The translations under genes and the position numbers were made by a program. Shown here piece after piece: positions 17,267 through 26,792 of a DNA stretch of 64,000 nt. Origin of the DNA: Amycolatopsis sp. EV170708-02-1 (GTDB lineage: Bacteria > Actinomycetota > Actinomycetes > Mycobacteriales > Pseudonocardiaceae); NCBI RefSeq assembly GCF_022479115.1, contig NZ_CP092497.1:3100001-3164000 (forward strand), in the 5' to 3' direction. Positions within the stretch are counted from its first letter, which is position 1. Each line of letters opens with the position of its first letter. Under the pieces are notes generated by a model, which worked only from the letters and a program-made list of their open reading frames with translations, was not told where the DNA came from and did no database searches.

Positions 17267-18103
17267 GTGACTGAACTGCTCGGTCCTGCGGAGATCAGGG
17301 CGCTGGCGGCCGAGCTGGACGTACGTCCGACCAAGAAGCTCGGCCAGAATTTCGTGCACGATCCCAACACCGTGCGACGCATCGTCGACCTTTCGAGGGT
17401 CGGCGAAGGCGACGTCGTGCTGGAGGTCGGGCCGGGCCTCGGCTCGCTGACCCTCGGCCTGCTCGCGACCGGCGCCGAGGTCGTCGCGGTCGAAATCGAT
17501 CCCGTGCTGGCGGGGCGATTGCCGAACACCGTGGCCGAACGGGGTGGGGCCGAACGGCTGACGGTCGTCGGCGCGGACGCGTTGCGGATCACGGCGGACG
17601 ACCTGCCCGCGCGTCCGACTGCGCTCGTCGCGAATCTGCCGTACAACGTCGCGGTTCCGGTCGTTCTGCACCTGCTTGCCGAGCTGCCGTCGCTGACCAG
17701 TGGCCTCGTGATGGTCCAGACCGAGGTCGCGGACCGGATGGCGGCCGGCCCCGGGAGCCGGACCTATGGCGTGCCAAGCGTCAAGCTCGCGTGGTACGGA
17801 AAGGCACGCAAGGTCGCCGCGGTGCCTCGGGCGGTGTTCTGGCCTGTTCCGAACGTGGACTCCGCGCTGGTCGCTTTCGAGCGGGGTGACGTGGTGTCGC
17901 CGGTGGACCGGGAACGATTGTTCGCGGTGGTCGACGCCGCCTTCTCCCAACGGCGGAAGACTTTGCGCGCCGCGTTGGCGTCATGGGCCGGTTCCGCCGA
18001 ACGAGCGGGGGAGTTGCTCGAGAAGGCGGGTATCGACCCCAAGACCCGCGGTGAGCAGTTGGATGTTCACCAGTTCGCGCGGATCGCGGCGGCCGCCGGT
18101 TGA
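17267..18103 (+). CDS. rsmA: 16S rRNA dimethyladenosine (A1518/A1519) methyltransferase
   Basis: This 278-residue enzyme (KsgA) dimethylates the two adenosines of the 3'-terminal 16S hairpin in late 30S assembly. It has [20 protein letters not shown] near the N-terminus, SAM motif I as [14 protein letters not shown], motif II around AVEIDPVL, the catalytic motif [15 protein letters not shown], and the C-terminal helical domain with [15 protein letters not shown]. It starts at GTG 17267. In M. tuberculosis rpfB, ksgA and ispE are neighbours; here they are separated by minus-strand DUF222 and GNAT genes and by the MetN unit. Confidence 0.96.
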   Translation: MTELLGPAEIRALAAELDVRPTKKLGQNFVHDPNTVRRIVDLSRVGEGDVVLEVGPGLGSLTLGLLATGAEVVAVEIDPVLAGRLPNTVAERGGAERLTVVGADALRITADDLPARPTALVANLPYNVAVPVVLHLLAELPSLTSGLVMVQTEVADRMAAGPGSRTYGVPSVKLAWYGKARKVAAVPRAVFWPVPNVDSALVAFERGDVVSPVDRERLFAVVDAAFSQRRKTLRAALASWAGSAERAGELLEKAGIDPKTRGEQLDVHQFARIAAAAG

Positions 18104-18275
18104 CCGCCCGCCCCAGGTGTGACCGGCACCGCGTGGACGTCGTCGTGGCTAGGTCAGCACGAGTGCGTAAGTCTTCTTCTCAAGCTGTATAGGCCGGCAT
18201 TGTCTTAGCAGGTAGCGCGCCTGAAGCAAGTCGGAGACGCCTGCCTGTGTTCCAATATGTGGACAGCGCATCCTG

Positions 18276-18281
18276 TATAAT
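18276..18281 (+). promoter_or_regulatory. Consensus -10 hexamer of the riboswitch transcript
   Basis: TATAAT, rare in DNA this GC-rich, lies 70 bases before the SAM riboswitch aptamer. No good -35 hexamer is seen at the usual distance. It is the best candidate promoter for the riboswitch-metN transcript. The 170 bases between rsmA and this site hold no gene that I can support. Confidence 0.55.
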
Positions 18282-18350
18282 GGACGCGACCAGACGTGTG
18301 ATCTGCGCCTACGCGCTTGCTTTCATCCAGTGGGATCGGTTTTACTCAGT

Positions 18351-18440
18351 GAGCCATCCCGAGCGACTGAGAGACCTGGCTCGCCGAAGTCGCAGCAACC
18401 ACCCTCCACAGGGCAGGTGCTACAGCCAGGACCGATGGAG
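18351..18440 (+). promoter_or_regulatory. SAM-I (S-box) type riboswitch aptamer
   Basis: The closing stem P1 can form from CCATC (18354-18358) and GATGG (18434-18438). Inside it are the conserved segments GAGAGACCTGGCTCGCCGAA, then GTCGCAGCAACC, then a CCCT/AGGG hairpin, then GGTGCTACAGCCAGGA, in S-box order. P2 forms between GCGACT and AGTCGC. By family it binds S-adenosylmethionine and switches off downstream expression. The gene downstream is a MetN-type ATPase, which fits methionine supply. Confidence 0.85.
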
Positions 18441-18576
18441 GCTGTGCCTAATGAACAGGGTCACCCACCCGCTCCTGCTGACCAGGCGACGTGTCGTCGA
18501 TGAAGGTCGCCGCACGGTAAGTGCGTGTCGACGCTCCACCGTTACTGCCTGAGTCCTTCTCCCTTACCTCTGAAAC

Positions 18577-18594
18577 CCGTCCGTTTCCGGACGG
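18577..18594 (+). terminator. Hairpin in the riboswitch expression platform
   Basis: CCGTCCG and CGGACGG pair perfectly over 7 bp around a TTTC loop. It lies between the aptamer and the metN start and could act as the attenuator. A T-run is lacking, as is common in actinobacteria, so termination versus ribosome-site masking is undecided. Confidence 0.5.
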
Positions 18595-18654
18595 CTACTC
18601 GGTGACGGTCGGCGCGCTCGAAAGATGCGGCGCCCCATTCGCATGGAGCCTCTC

Positions 18655-19663
18655 GTGATCACTGTCGAAAACCTGTCCAAATCCTTTCCCCTCAACGGAA
18701 ATCCCGTCGTCGCGCTGCGCGATGTGAGCGTGGACATCCAAGCGGGCTCGCTGTTCGGGGTCGTCGGCCCGGCCGGCTCCGGCAAGTCGACCCTCGCCCG
18801 GTGCATCGGCCTTCAGGAGCGTCCCGACCGCGGCGTCGTCCGCCTCGACGGCCTCAACACGGGAACCCTCGACGGACGCCGTCTGCGCGAAATCCGGCGG
18901 CAGGTCGGTGTCGTGAGCACCAAACCGGAATTGCTCGCCGAGCGCACCATCGCCGGCAACATCGCTTCGCCGCTCGAACAGCTCGGTCTCGACGGGCCGC
19001 AGCGTCGCAACCGGGTCGGTAACCTGCTCGATCTGGTCGGGCTCACCCCCGGGCCGGACAGCGGCCGGGGACCTTTCCGAGGGGCAGCTTCGCCGAGTGG
19101 CCATCGCCAAGGCGCTGGCCGCCGGGCCGTCCGTGCTCTTGGCCGACGACCCGACCGCGGGTGTGCAGGCCGAGGAGTCCGGAGCGGTCCTGACCGTGCT
19201 CGACCGGGCACGTGCCGAGCTCGGAGTCACCGTGCTGCTCACCACTCCCGACGCCGGCGTGGTTCGCCGTGTCTGCGATGACGTCGCGGTTCTGGAGGCG
19301 GGCGCGATCATCGAACGCGGAACCGTGCTCGACCTGGTCTCCGACCCGAACAGCCGGACCGCGCAGGCGCTTCTTCCCGCGATCGAGACCGGGCGGGCGC
19401 AGGCCTCGAAGTACGACCGCGCGGTGGACGTCGTGCTCGTCGGCTTCGCTTCGGTCGGCGCGTTGCTTCCGGAGGCTGCCGGTCGCTTCGACGTCGAGCT
19501 CGCGACGATCGGGGGCGGCCTGACCCGGATCGGCGACACGCCGGTCGGCCGGTTCCGCCTCGGTGTGCGCGGTGAGCGCGCGGACGCCGCGCTCGCCTGG
19601 ATCGCCGAACGTGGCGGCCACGTGACCCACCCGGTCCGCGGACCGCAGGGTGTCGCCGCCTGA
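18655..19663 (+). CDS. MetN-like methionine ABC transporter ATPase, interrupted by a +1 frameshift
   Basis: The protein begins ITVENLSKSFPLNGNPVVAL, with Walker A GVVGPAGSGKSTLARCIGLQ, signature DLSEGQLRRVAIAKALAAGP and Walker B VLLADDPTAGVQ. The C-terminal 90 residues (AVDVVLVGFASVGALLPE, then ATIGGGLTRIGDTPVGRFRL) look like the NIL ligand-sensing domain of MetN. The first frame ends in nonsense; the second takes over at 19061-19067, where one extra G is present. Corrected length is about 335 residues. The start is GTG 18655 with GGAG six bases upstream. Walker B has DD where DE is usual. No permease or binding-protein gene is adjacent. Confidence 0.82.
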
Positions 19664-19669
19664 TTCCTC

Positions 19670-19718
19670 CACGAACGGGCCGCTCAGGACGAAATCGGTC
19701 CCGGGCGGCCCGTTCGTG
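19670..19718 (+). terminator. Terminator after the metN-like gene
   Basis: CACGAACGGGCCG (19670-19682) and CGGCCCGTTCGTG (19706-19718) are perfect 13-bp arms around a 23-nt loop, seven bases after the metN stop and before ispE. Confidence 0.75.
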
Positions 19719-19785
19719 TCCGACTCGCCCTGTTCTCTTTTCTCCTGGTGACAGCGCAGGCGGAGCGGCCACGTAGGCTTGACGG

Positions 19786-20751
19786 GTGCTCGCCGTCGTA
19801 CCGCCCCCAGTAATCGTCAGGGTTCCCGCCAAGGTCAACCTGCACCTGTCGGTCGGTGACGTACGCCCGGATGGCTACCACGAACTGGTGACCGTGTTCC
19901 AGGCGCTTTCCTTGACCGACGAGGTGACCGTCGCGGTCACCGAGGACCCCGGCGTCGAGGTCTACGGCGAAGGCGAGGGCTCCGTACCGACAGGGGCCAA
20001 CAACCTCGCCTGGAAGGCGGCGCAGGCACTGGCGGCCCACGTCGGCAAGGCGGACGGCGAGTCCAAGGTCAGGGTAGTACTGCGCAAAGGCATCCCGGTA
20101 GCGGGCGGCATGGCCGGCGGCAGCGCCGACGCGGCCGCGACCCTGGTGGGACTCGCGTCGCTTTGGAAGCTCGACATCTCCCGAGACGAACTGGCGGGGA
20201 TCGCCGCGAAGCTCGGCAGCGATGTCCCGTTCGCGCTCTACGGCGGGACGGCGTTGGGGACCGGCCGAGGTGAGCAGCTGGTGCCGGTCTTGTCGCGGCA
20301 CACCTTCCATTGGGTCCTGGCCTTCGACCAGCGTGGTCTTTCGACTCCGAGGGTGTTCGGCGAGCTGGACAGGTTGCGGGAGGAGGGCAGCCCGCCGCGG
20401 ATCGGTTCGCACACTCCGGTGGTCGAGGCGCTGGCGTCCGGCGACCCGCGGCAGCTGGCGCTGCTTCTCGGCAACGACCTGCAGGCGGCGGCCGTTTCGT
20501 TGCGGCCGGGGCTGCGTCGCACCTTGCGGGCGGGGGTCAACGCGGGTGCGCTCGCCGGCACCGTCTCCGGATCCGGGCCGACCTGCGCCTTCCTGTGCGC
20601 GGATGCCCAGTCGGCCGTCGAGGTCGCCGCGGAGCTGTCCGGTGCGGGTGTCTGCCGCACGGTGCGGGTCGCGCACGGGCCGGTGCCCGGAGCCCGGCTG
20701 GTCGGCGGCGATGACGCGCCGCGGCCGTCGCCGCCGCGGGTGCACGCCTGA
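19786..20751 (+). CDS. ispE: 4-diphosphocytidyl-2-C-methyl-D-erythritol kinase
   Basis: This GHMP kinase of the MEP isoprenoid pathway phosphorylates CDP-methylerythritol on the 2-hydroxyl using ATP. It has 321 residues. It has [20 protein letters not shown] at the N-terminus, the ATP loop [20 protein letters not shown] at about 105-124, [20 protein letters not shown] for substrate binding, and the C-terminal glycine motif [14 protein letters not shown]. The start is GTG 19786. It follows rsmA in function and order as in mycobacteria, but a terminated MetN unit lies between, so it has its own promoter here. Confidence 0.96.
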   Translation: MLAVVPPPVIVRVPAKVNLHLSVGDVRPDGYHELVTVFQALSLTDEVTVAVTEDPGVEVYGEGEGSVPTGANNLAWKAAQALAAHVGKADGESKVRVVLRKGIPVAGGMAGGSADAAATLVGLASLWKLDISRDELAGIAAKLGSDVPFALYGGTALGTGRGEQLVPVLSRHTFHWVLAFDQRGLSTPRVFGELDRLREEGSPPRIGSHTPVVEALASGDPRQLALLLGNDLQAAAVSLRPGLRRTLRAGVNAGALAGTVSGSGPTCAFLCADAQSAVEVAAELSGAGVCRTVRVAHGPVPGARLVGGDDAPRPSPPRVHA

Positions 20752-20818
20752 GGGTGTCCGAAATGGACATCGACTAATTCGTTGTGGTGCAAGCTTTGTG
20801 GAAAGGATCGGCTGAGGC

Positions 20819-22591
20819 ATGGCCAACTTGGTCAACCTGGAGTCGGTGAGCAAGTCCTTCGGGGTGCGCCCGCTGCTCGACGGTGTTTCGCTCGGTGTGG
20901 CGGAGGGGCAGCGTATCGGTGTCGTCGGCCTCAACGGGGGTGGGAAGACGACGCTGCTGGAGGTGCTCGCTGGGATCAGCGAGCCGGATACGGGACGTGT
21001 CAGTCAGGTCCGTGGCTTGCGGATGGCCGTGGTCACCCAGCGGACCGAGCTCCCCGCCGGCAGTACGGTCGGAGATGTCGTGCTGGAGCGTTATGGCGCG
21101 GAGCACGAGTGGGCCGCTGACGCGCGAGTCCGGTCCATTATGGACGGTCTGGGGATCACCGCTCTCGGCGTCGAGAAGGAAACGGCGAACCTGTCGGGTG
21201 GCGAGCGCCGCCGGGTGGCGCTGGCGGCCGCTCTCACTGGTGAACTTGACCTCGTGGTCCTCGACGAGCCGACCAACCACCTGGACGTCGAAGGCGTGCG
21301 CTGGCTCGCGGATCACCTGCTGAACCGCAAGATCGCGGTCGTGGTCGTCACCCACGACCGGTGGTTCCTCGACACGGTCGCGAGCCTGACCTGGGAGGTC
21401 ACCAACGGCCGCGTCGAGCAGTACGAAGGCGGGTACGCGGACTGGATCTTCGCGCGGGCCGAACGGGCGAGGCTGGCGGCGACGGCCGAGGAAAAGCGGC
21501 AGAACCTGGCGCGTAAGGAGCTCGCGTGGCTGCGCCGTGGCCCGCAGGCCAGGACCTCGAAGCCGCGCTACCGCGTGGAGGCGGCGGAGGCGCTGATCTC
21601 CGATGTGCCGGAGCCGCGTGACTCGGTCGAGCTGCAGGCGTTCGCGCGTCGGCGGCTGGGGAAGACCGTGCTGGAGATCGAGGACGCCACGTTGACCGTC
21701 GGCGACCGCACCCTGCTCGATCACGTCACTTGGCGGATCGGGCCCGGCGATCGGGTCGGTCTGGTCGGTGTCAACGGGTCGGGCAAAACGACGCTCCTCA
21801 AGCTGCTCGGCGGCGACAAGGAGCCCGAGACGGGCCGACGCATCCAAGGCAAGACGGTCAGCCTCGCGCACCTGCGACAGGAGCTCGACGACCTGCCGGG
21901 TGATCTGCGCGTGCTGCAGGCGATCGAAGAGGTGTCCGGCCGGGTCGTGTTCGGCAAGCAGGAGCTCACCGCTTCGCAGCTCGCCGAAAAGCTGGGGTTC
22001 CCCGCGGCGAGGCAGTGGACGCCGGTCGAAGACCTTTCCGGTGGCGAACGGCGCCGTCTGCAGCTGTGCCGGCTTCTGATGGCCGAGCCCAACGTGCTGT
22101 TGCTCGACGAACCGACGAACGATCTCGATATCGACACCCTGCAGCAGCTCGAAGACCTGCTGGATTCCTGGCCGGGCAGCCTCGTCGTCGTCTCGCACGA
22201 CCGGTACCTGGTGGAACGCGTCTGCGACACGATCGTGGCCCTGTTCGGGGACGGGCAGGTGACCCACCTGCCGGGCGGGATCGACGAGTACCTGGACCGG
22301 CGCGCCAAGAGCCTCGAAAAAGCAGGCAGTGACCGGAAGGCAGGCAACGCGCAGGCCTCCGCGCCCAAGAAGAGCGCCGCTGAACAACGGGCGGCGCAGA
22401 AGGAGCTGTCGCGTCTTGAGCGCAAGCTCGACCAGCTGCACACGAAGGAAGAGAAGCTGCATGCGGCGCTGCTCGCCGCGGCGACCGATCCGACGAAGCT
22501 CATCGAGCTGAACACCGAACTGAAAGCCGTCGAAACGGAGAAAGAGGAGGTCGAAGCTCAGTGGCTCGAGACCTCCGAAGCGATCGAATGA
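20819..22591 (+). CDS. ABC-F ATPase (Uup-like, soluble)
   Basis: This 590-residue protein has two ATPase domains and no membrane segments. Domain 1 has Walker A VVGLNGGGKTTLLEVLAG, signature NLSGGERRRVALAAAL and Walker B LVVLDEPTNHLD. Domain 2 has VGVNGSGKTTLLKLLGG, DLSGGERRRLQLCRLL and LLLDEPTNDLD. The C-terminal 90 residues (AEQRAAQKELSRLERKLDQL) form a coiled coil as in Uup. ABC-F proteins act on the ribosome, relieving stalled or antibiotic-bound states. The spacing to ispE is 67 bp and ATG 20819 follows GAAAGGATCGGCTGAGGC. A role in antibiotic protection is possible but not shown. Confidence 0.93.
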   Translation: MANLVNLESVSKSFGVRPLLDGVSLGVAEGQRIGVVGLNGGGKTTLLEVLAGISEPDTGRVSQVRGLRMAVVTQRTELPAGSTVGDVVLERYGAEHEWAADARVRSIMDGLGITALGVEKETANLSGGERRRVALAAALTGELDLVVLDEPTNHLDVEGVRWLADHLLNRKIAVVVVTHDRWFLDTVASLTWEVTNGRVEQYEGGYADWIFARAERARLAATAEEKRQNLARKELAWLRRGPQARTSKPRYRVEAAEALISDVPEPRDSVELQAFARRRLGKTVLEIEDATLTVGDRTLLDHVTWRIGPGDRVGLVGVNGSGKTTLLKLLGGDKEPETGRRIQGKTVSLAHLRQELDDLPGDLRVLQAIEEVSGRVVFGKQELTASQLAEKLGFPAARQWTPVEDLSGGERRRLQLCRLLMAEPNVLLLDEPTNDLDIDTLQQLEDLLDSWPGSLVVVSHDRYLVERVCDTIVALFGDGQVTHLPGGIDEYLDRRAKSLEKAGSDRKAGNAQASAPKKSAAEQRAAQKELSRLERKLDQLHTKEEKLHAALLAAATDPTKLIELNTELKAVETEKEEVEAQWLETSEAIE

Positions 22592-22642
22592 GTTGACTCG
22601 ACGGCGCGCGGGCTTTCCAGCGCGGACAGTAGTGTGACGCGC

Positions 22643-24333
22643 ATGAGTCGGTTCGTGGACACGCTCGTCGCCACCGCGGCGGGGCGAGGTCAGCAGCGGG
22701 GAATGGTCACCGGGGAGCCCAAGGAGCCGGTTCGGCGGACATGGGCCGAGATCCACGAGCAGGCCAAACGGGTTGCCGGGGGTCTGGTGGCGGCCGGGCT
22801 CGAGCCCGGCAAAGCGGTCGCGGTCCTGGCGGCGGCGCCGTCACTGATCGCGCCGACGGTTCAGGCGGTTTGGCTCGCCGGTGGCAGCGTGACGATGCTG
22901 CATCAGCCGACGCAGCGCACCGATCTCGCGGAATGGGCCGAGGACACCGTTCGCGTGCTGCGGATGATCGGTTCCGACCTGGTGCTGCTCGGCGAGCCGT
23001 TCGACCAGCTGGCGCCGGTGCTCACCGAGCACGGCATCGCCTTCCAGGTGATCACCGAGCTGCTGGAGGCGGAACCACTGGCGGAGCCAGTGCCGACGGC
23101 CGAATCGGATACGGCTCTCCTGCAACTGACCAGCGGGTCGACGGCCGACCCGAAGGCCGTTCAGATCACCTACGGAAACCTGTACTCGAACGTCAAGGCG
23201 ATGGTCGATCGGGCCGAGTTCGACTTCGACGTCGACGTGATGGTCTCGTGGCTGCCCACCTTCCACGACATGGGGATGGTCGGCTTCCTGACGGTCCCGA
23301 TGACGTTCGGCGTCGAACTCGTCAAGATCACGCCGCTCGAGTTCCTGTCGGGCCGTTGATCTGGCCGCAGCTGATCAGCAAGTACAACGGCACGACCACA
23401 GCCGCGCCGAACTTCGCCTATGCGATCGTGGGCAGGCGGATGGCCCGTGTCGAGGACGACGACGCGTACGACCTTTCGAAGCTTCGGATCGCGTTGAACG
23501 GCGCCGAGCCGATCGACGAAACGGCCGTGCAGACGTTCGTCGATGCCGGGAAGCGCTTCAAGATGCCCGCCGAATGCGTCTTCCCGGCGTACGGCATGGC
23601 GGAGGCGACACTCGCGGTTTCGTTCGCGCCGTTGTTCACCGGCTTGACGCTGGACGTCGTCGAAGCCGACGCGCTCGAGGCGGACAACCGCGCGGTGCCG
23701 GTCCCCGAGGGCGACCCGCGCCGCGGGACCGACGAAGTCCGGTCCTTCGCGGTGCTCGGACCGCCGCTCGACGGGCTCGAGGCCGAGATCGTCGACGACA
23801 AGGGAACCGTGCTCGGGGAACGCGAGGTCGGGGAGATCCGCCTGCGTGGTGAGGCCGTGACGCCGGGATACCTGACGATGGAAGGGCCGCTCGCGACACA
23901 GGACGACGACGGCTGGCTGCTCACCGGCGACCTCGGTTACCTGGTCGACGGCATGATCGTGATCTGTGGCCGTCGCAAGGACGTCATCATCATGGGCGGC
24001 CGGAACCTGTACCCGACCGACATCGAACGAGCGGCGACCTCGGTCGAAGGGGTGCGGGCGGGGAACGCCGTGGCCGTGCGGCTTGACGCGGGCAGCCGGC
24101 GGGAGCGGTTCGCCGTCGTCGTCGAATCGAAGCTCGCCGGGGATCCGGAGACGGAGAAGGCGCTGGCGAAGGAGGTCGCGGCCAAGGTGCGCGGCGCCGT
24201 CGACATGCGGCCCTTCGCCGTTGTGGTGCTCCCGGCGGGGAGCCTGCCGAAGACGCCTTCGGGCAAGGTGAAGCGGGCCGCGACCGCCGTCCAGTTCGCG
24301 GACAAGATCGCCAAGAACGCGGCGACCAGCTGA
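22643..24333 (+). CDS. Fatty acyl-AMP ligase / acyl-CoA synthetase, interrupted by a -1 frameshift
   Basis: This adenylate-forming enzyme has the AMP-binding motif [55 protein letters not shown], the motif [20 protein letters not shown], and the final lysine region [14 protein letters not shown]. The first frame stops at 23359 after EFLSG; the family continuation ([14 protein letters not shown]) is in the next frame. One C appears to be missing in the GGGCC run at 23350-23355. Corrected length is about 563 residues. The FFDMG-like HDMGMVG and its position between ispE and pth match Rv1013 (pks16). It probably activates a fatty acid as acyl-AMP. Confidence 0.88.
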
Positions 24334-24340
24334 CACGAAA

Positions 24341-24371
24341 GGGCCGGGCCGCGAGTATCGCGGCCCGGCCC
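24341..24371. terminator. Strong bidirectional terminator hairpin
   Basis: GGGCCGGGCCGCGA and TCGCGGCCCGGCCC are perfect 14-bp arms with a 3-nt loop (GTA), placed between the convergent acyl-AMP ligase and DivIVA-repeat genes. Confidence 0.85.
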
Positions 24372-24393
24372 ATTCGCGGCACCTCCCGTTGGT

Positions 24394-24723
24394 TCAGCGG
24401 CGTCGCCACAGTGGCTTGCGGTTATGGGTGTGTTCCAGGGCAGGCGCTATGTAGTAGCCGGAGGACTGGGACAACCCGGCCAGCGTGCCCTCGACGTCTC
24501 GCAAGAACGCGTCGACGGCTGCCGGGTCATAGCCTCGTTTCGAGAGGGGCGCTTTGGCGAACGCCACGTTGTGGACGTCCGAAACCGACAGGTCGTCGTC
24601 CCCGTCGAGAGTCGCCGCGACCCGTTCCAGGAAGGCGTCCACCGCGGGTTCGTGGTAGCCACGGGCGCCGATCGGCGCCCTGTCGAACTGCCGGGTTCTT
24701 GCCTCGAACGCGGTGACGGGCAC
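24394..24723 (-). CDS. Small DivIVA-repeat protein, second of a tandem pair
   Basis: This 109-residue protein has two copies of a DivIVA N-terminal-like motif: FDRAPIGARGYHEPAVDAFL (about 13-32), then FAKAPLSKRGYDPAAVDAFL (about 54-73). Each is followed by a short predicted helix with VAATL or VEGTL. True DivIVA has one such membrane-binding motif followed by a long coiled coil; here the coiled coil is missing and a basic tail (HNRKPLWRRR) ends the protein. Start GTG 24723 shares one base with the stop of the upstream paralogue, so translation is coupled. The role is unknown; a link to polar growth or division is inferred from the motif. Confidence 0.82.
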   Translation of the reverse strand: MPVTAFEARTRQFDRAPIGARGYHEPAVDAFLERVAATLDGDDDLSVSDVHNVAFAKAPLSKRGYDPAAVDAFLRDVEGTLAGLSQSSGYYIAPALEHTHNRKPLWRRR

Positions 24724-25082
24724 TAGCGCTCCGGCAGGGACTCGACGGGGCCGCGGTCCGGAACGGCGCGTCCGGCGGTGGCCTCGTCCTCCTCGCGGGC
24801 GCCGGGCACATGGAGTGCGTGCTGGCCGGTCCGCTGGGCGAGTTGCTCCTCGACCTTGTCGAGGAAATCGTCGACTTCCCGTTCGTCGTAGCCGCGCTTC
24901 CCGATCAACGGACGCGAGAACATGACGTGGTGGACCTCGGCGGCCGTCAGGTCGTCCCGATCCGAGAGCGTGTCGGCGATCCGTTCCAGGAACGCGTCGA
25001 CCTCGTGTTTGGCGTACCCGCGGCGCCCGATCGGGGCGTTCGGGAATGTGGCGCCGGCGATGTCTTCGGCCGTAAACGACAT
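24723..25082 (-). CDS. Small DivIVA-repeat protein, first of a tandem pair
   Basis: This 119-residue protein, [20 protein letters not shown] onward, holds two DivIVA-like motifs, [20 protein letters not shown] and [21 protein letters not shown] charged, low-complexity tail of about 40 residues follows. It is a clear paralogue of the next gene. I chose ATG 25082 because GGAGAG lies six bases upstream; the longer in-frame start at 25163 lacks such a site. Both proteins together would present four copies of the motif. The membrane-curvature or partner binding of DivIVA may be retained, but this is inference. Confidence 0.83.
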   Translation of the reverse strand: MSFTAEDIAGATFPNAPIGRRGYAKHEVDAFLERIADTLSDRDDLTAAEVHHVMFSRPLIGKRGYDEREVDDFLDKVEEQLAQRTGQHALHVPGAREEDEATAGRAVPDRGPVESLPER

Positions 25083-25241
25083 GAAACTCTCTCCGGTTTC
25101 GGTGGGGAATGCGATCTCCGCATTCCGTCCTAACGGGTTTAAGAGTTCCCGGGAAGAGCTCACCCTATTCCACGACTCGATCAGGGGCGTGGTGAAACGC
25201 CTTCGAGTGACGAGGTGTAACGCACCGCCATGTGAGCGGAT

Positions 25242-25838
25242 TCACCCAGCGTGGAAGGTGTTCTGGGCCGCCGCGAGCCCGGTGCTGATAAGCGCTTCAA
25301 CGGCGTCGGCGCAACGATCGATCTCGAAAGCGAGCTCTTTGCGTTCGACCGTCGAGAAGTCCTTCAGCACGAAATCGGCCGGATCCTGCCGTCCTGGAGG
25401 TCGGCCGACGCCGAAACGGACACGGTAGTAGTCCTTCGTGCCCAGGGACTTGGTGATCGAGCGGAGACCGTTGTGGCCGTTGTCGCCGCCGCCCAGCTTC
25501 ATCTTGAGCGCGCCGAAGTCGACGTCCAGCTCGTCGTGGACGACCACGACACCGGCCGGGGGGATCTTGTAGAACCGGGCCGCGCCCACGACCGGGCCGC
25601 CCGAGAGGTTCATGTACGAACGCGGCTTGACCAGGACCACGCGCCGGCCAGCCAGCCTGCCTTCGAGGATTTCGGCGCCGCTCTTGTGGGCTTTGAACTT
25701 GCCGCCGACGCGGCCGGCCAGTTCGTCGAGCACCATGAAGCCGACGTTGTGCCTGTTGCCCGCGTACTGGGGGCCGGGATTGCCGAGGCCGGCGAGCAGG
25801 ATCTGCTCGCCGGCCCCGGGAAGTACTGCTTCGGTCAC
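25242..25838 (-). CDS. pth: Peptidyl-tRNA hydrolase
   Basis: This 198-residue enzyme cleaves the ester bond of peptidyl-tRNAs released from stalled ribosomes. Family residues are present: [20 protein letters not shown] (Asn and catalytic His), [26 protein letters not shown] (Asp), [13 protein letters not shown] (Asn) and [14 protein letters not shown]. Length is typical. It lies 10 bp after rplY on the same strand, the conserved rplY-pth pair of actinobacteria. Confidence 0.97.
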   Translation of the reverse strand: MTEAVLPGAGEQILLAGLGNPGPQYAGNRHNVGFMVLDELAGRVGGKFKAHKSGAEILEGRLAGRRVVLVKPRSYMNLSGGPVVGAARFYKIPPAGVVVVHDELDVDFGALKMKLGGGDNGHNGLRSITKSLGTKDYYRVRFGVGRPPGRQDPADFVLKDFSTVERKELAFEIDRCADAVEALISTGLAAAQNTFHAG

Positions 25839-25848
25839 ACCGGTGACT

Positions 25849-26454
25849 TTATTCGGCGTCCTCGGCGGGGGTCTCCGCAGCCTCGGCCTCTTCGCCCTCG
25901 AGCGAGGACTCGGACGGCGCCTCGTTCACGGCGACGACCAGCGCCTCGGGGTCGGTGACCAGGGTGGCGCCCTGCGGCAGGGTGACCTGCGAGGCGAGGA
26001 TCTGGGTGCCGGCTTCGACGCCCTCGACCGAGAGCTCGACCTGCTCGGGGATGTGCAGCGCCTCGACCTCGATCTGAAGGGTGTCGAGGTCGGTGGTGAC
26101 CAGGGTGCCCGGGCCCGCGGTGCCGGTGACGACGACCGGGACGTCGACGGTGACCTTCTCGCCGCGGCGGACGACCAGCAGGTCGACGTGCTCGATGTAG
26201 TTCTTCAGCGGGTGGACGACGATGGTCTTCGTCAGCGCCAGCTCGCTCTTGCCTTCGAGCTCGAGGGTGATGACGGCGTTGCTGCCGTTCTCACGCACGA
26301 CGCGGGCGAACTCGAGGGCGGGCAGGGCGTAGTGGCGCGGGTCCGAGCCGTGCCCGTACAGCACCGCGGGGATCTTGCCGGCACGACGCGTGCGACGCGC
26401 GGCACCCTTGCCGAATTCGGTGCGGGGCTCGACGGACAGGCTTACCTCGGACAC
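25849..26454 (-). CDS. rplY: 50S ribosomal protein L25, Ctc (general stress) form
   Basis: About 201 residues: an N-terminal 5S-rRNA-binding L25 domain ([20 protein letters not shown], then [15 protein letters not shown]), followed by the TL5/Ctc C-terminal domain ([18 protein letters not shown]). An acidic tail rich in Glu and Ala ends the protein. I prefer GTG 26454 ([10 protein letters not shown]) because AAGGAG precedes it at a suitable distance; the in-frame ATG at 26472 would contain that ribosome-binding site. It is the first gene of rplY-pth. Confidence 0.96.
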   Translation of the reverse strand: MSEVSLSVEPRTEFGKGAARRTRRAGKIPAVLYGHGSDPRHYALPALEFARVVRENGSNAVITLELEGKSELALTKTIVVHPLKNYIEHVDLLVVRRGEKVTVDVPVVVTGTAGPGTLVTTDLDTLQIEVEALHIPEQVELSVEGVEAGTQILASQVTLPQGATLVTDPEALVVAVNEAPSESSLEGEEAEAAETPAEDAE

Positions 26455-26792
26455 GGTGTAGCACTCCTTCAATTCACCAACATGTTCAGCGAAAGCATGC
26501 TGAGGTGGGGATGGTTCGGGCGGTTCGGGTGTTCGGCGGCGAATTCCACAGGCGTGCTCGACCGCGTGTGGCCACTCAAGCCGCCGCGTCGATCACGTCG
26601 GGCACCAGGTGCTCACGGAACCCGCCTCGCCGAGACCGGGAAAGTGTAGACCAAGCGGTGGTGCCGGGGTCCCGCCGGGTGGCTCGTTCAGATGACAAGT
26701 CGGTGACAGCTGCTTCGGGAACCCGCGGATGCGGTGGTGCGCGACCCCTTTTCTAGGGTGTGATCTCCTCGCACTCGAGACAAGGGGGCGGA
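26455..26792. other. Intergenic region between rplY and a divergent lipoprotein gene
   Basis: These 338 bases separate two divergent genes and must hold both promoters. I see no tRNA, no convincing small gene and no strong hairpin. The ribosome-binding sequences AAGGAG (for rplY) and AAGGGGGCGG (for the lipoprotein) lie at its two ends. Confidence 0.6.

Noticed and set aside
18247..18552. A 101-codon frame through the riboswitch
   Set aside because: The sequence is explained by the SAM-I aptamer, and the translated product has no recognisable feature.
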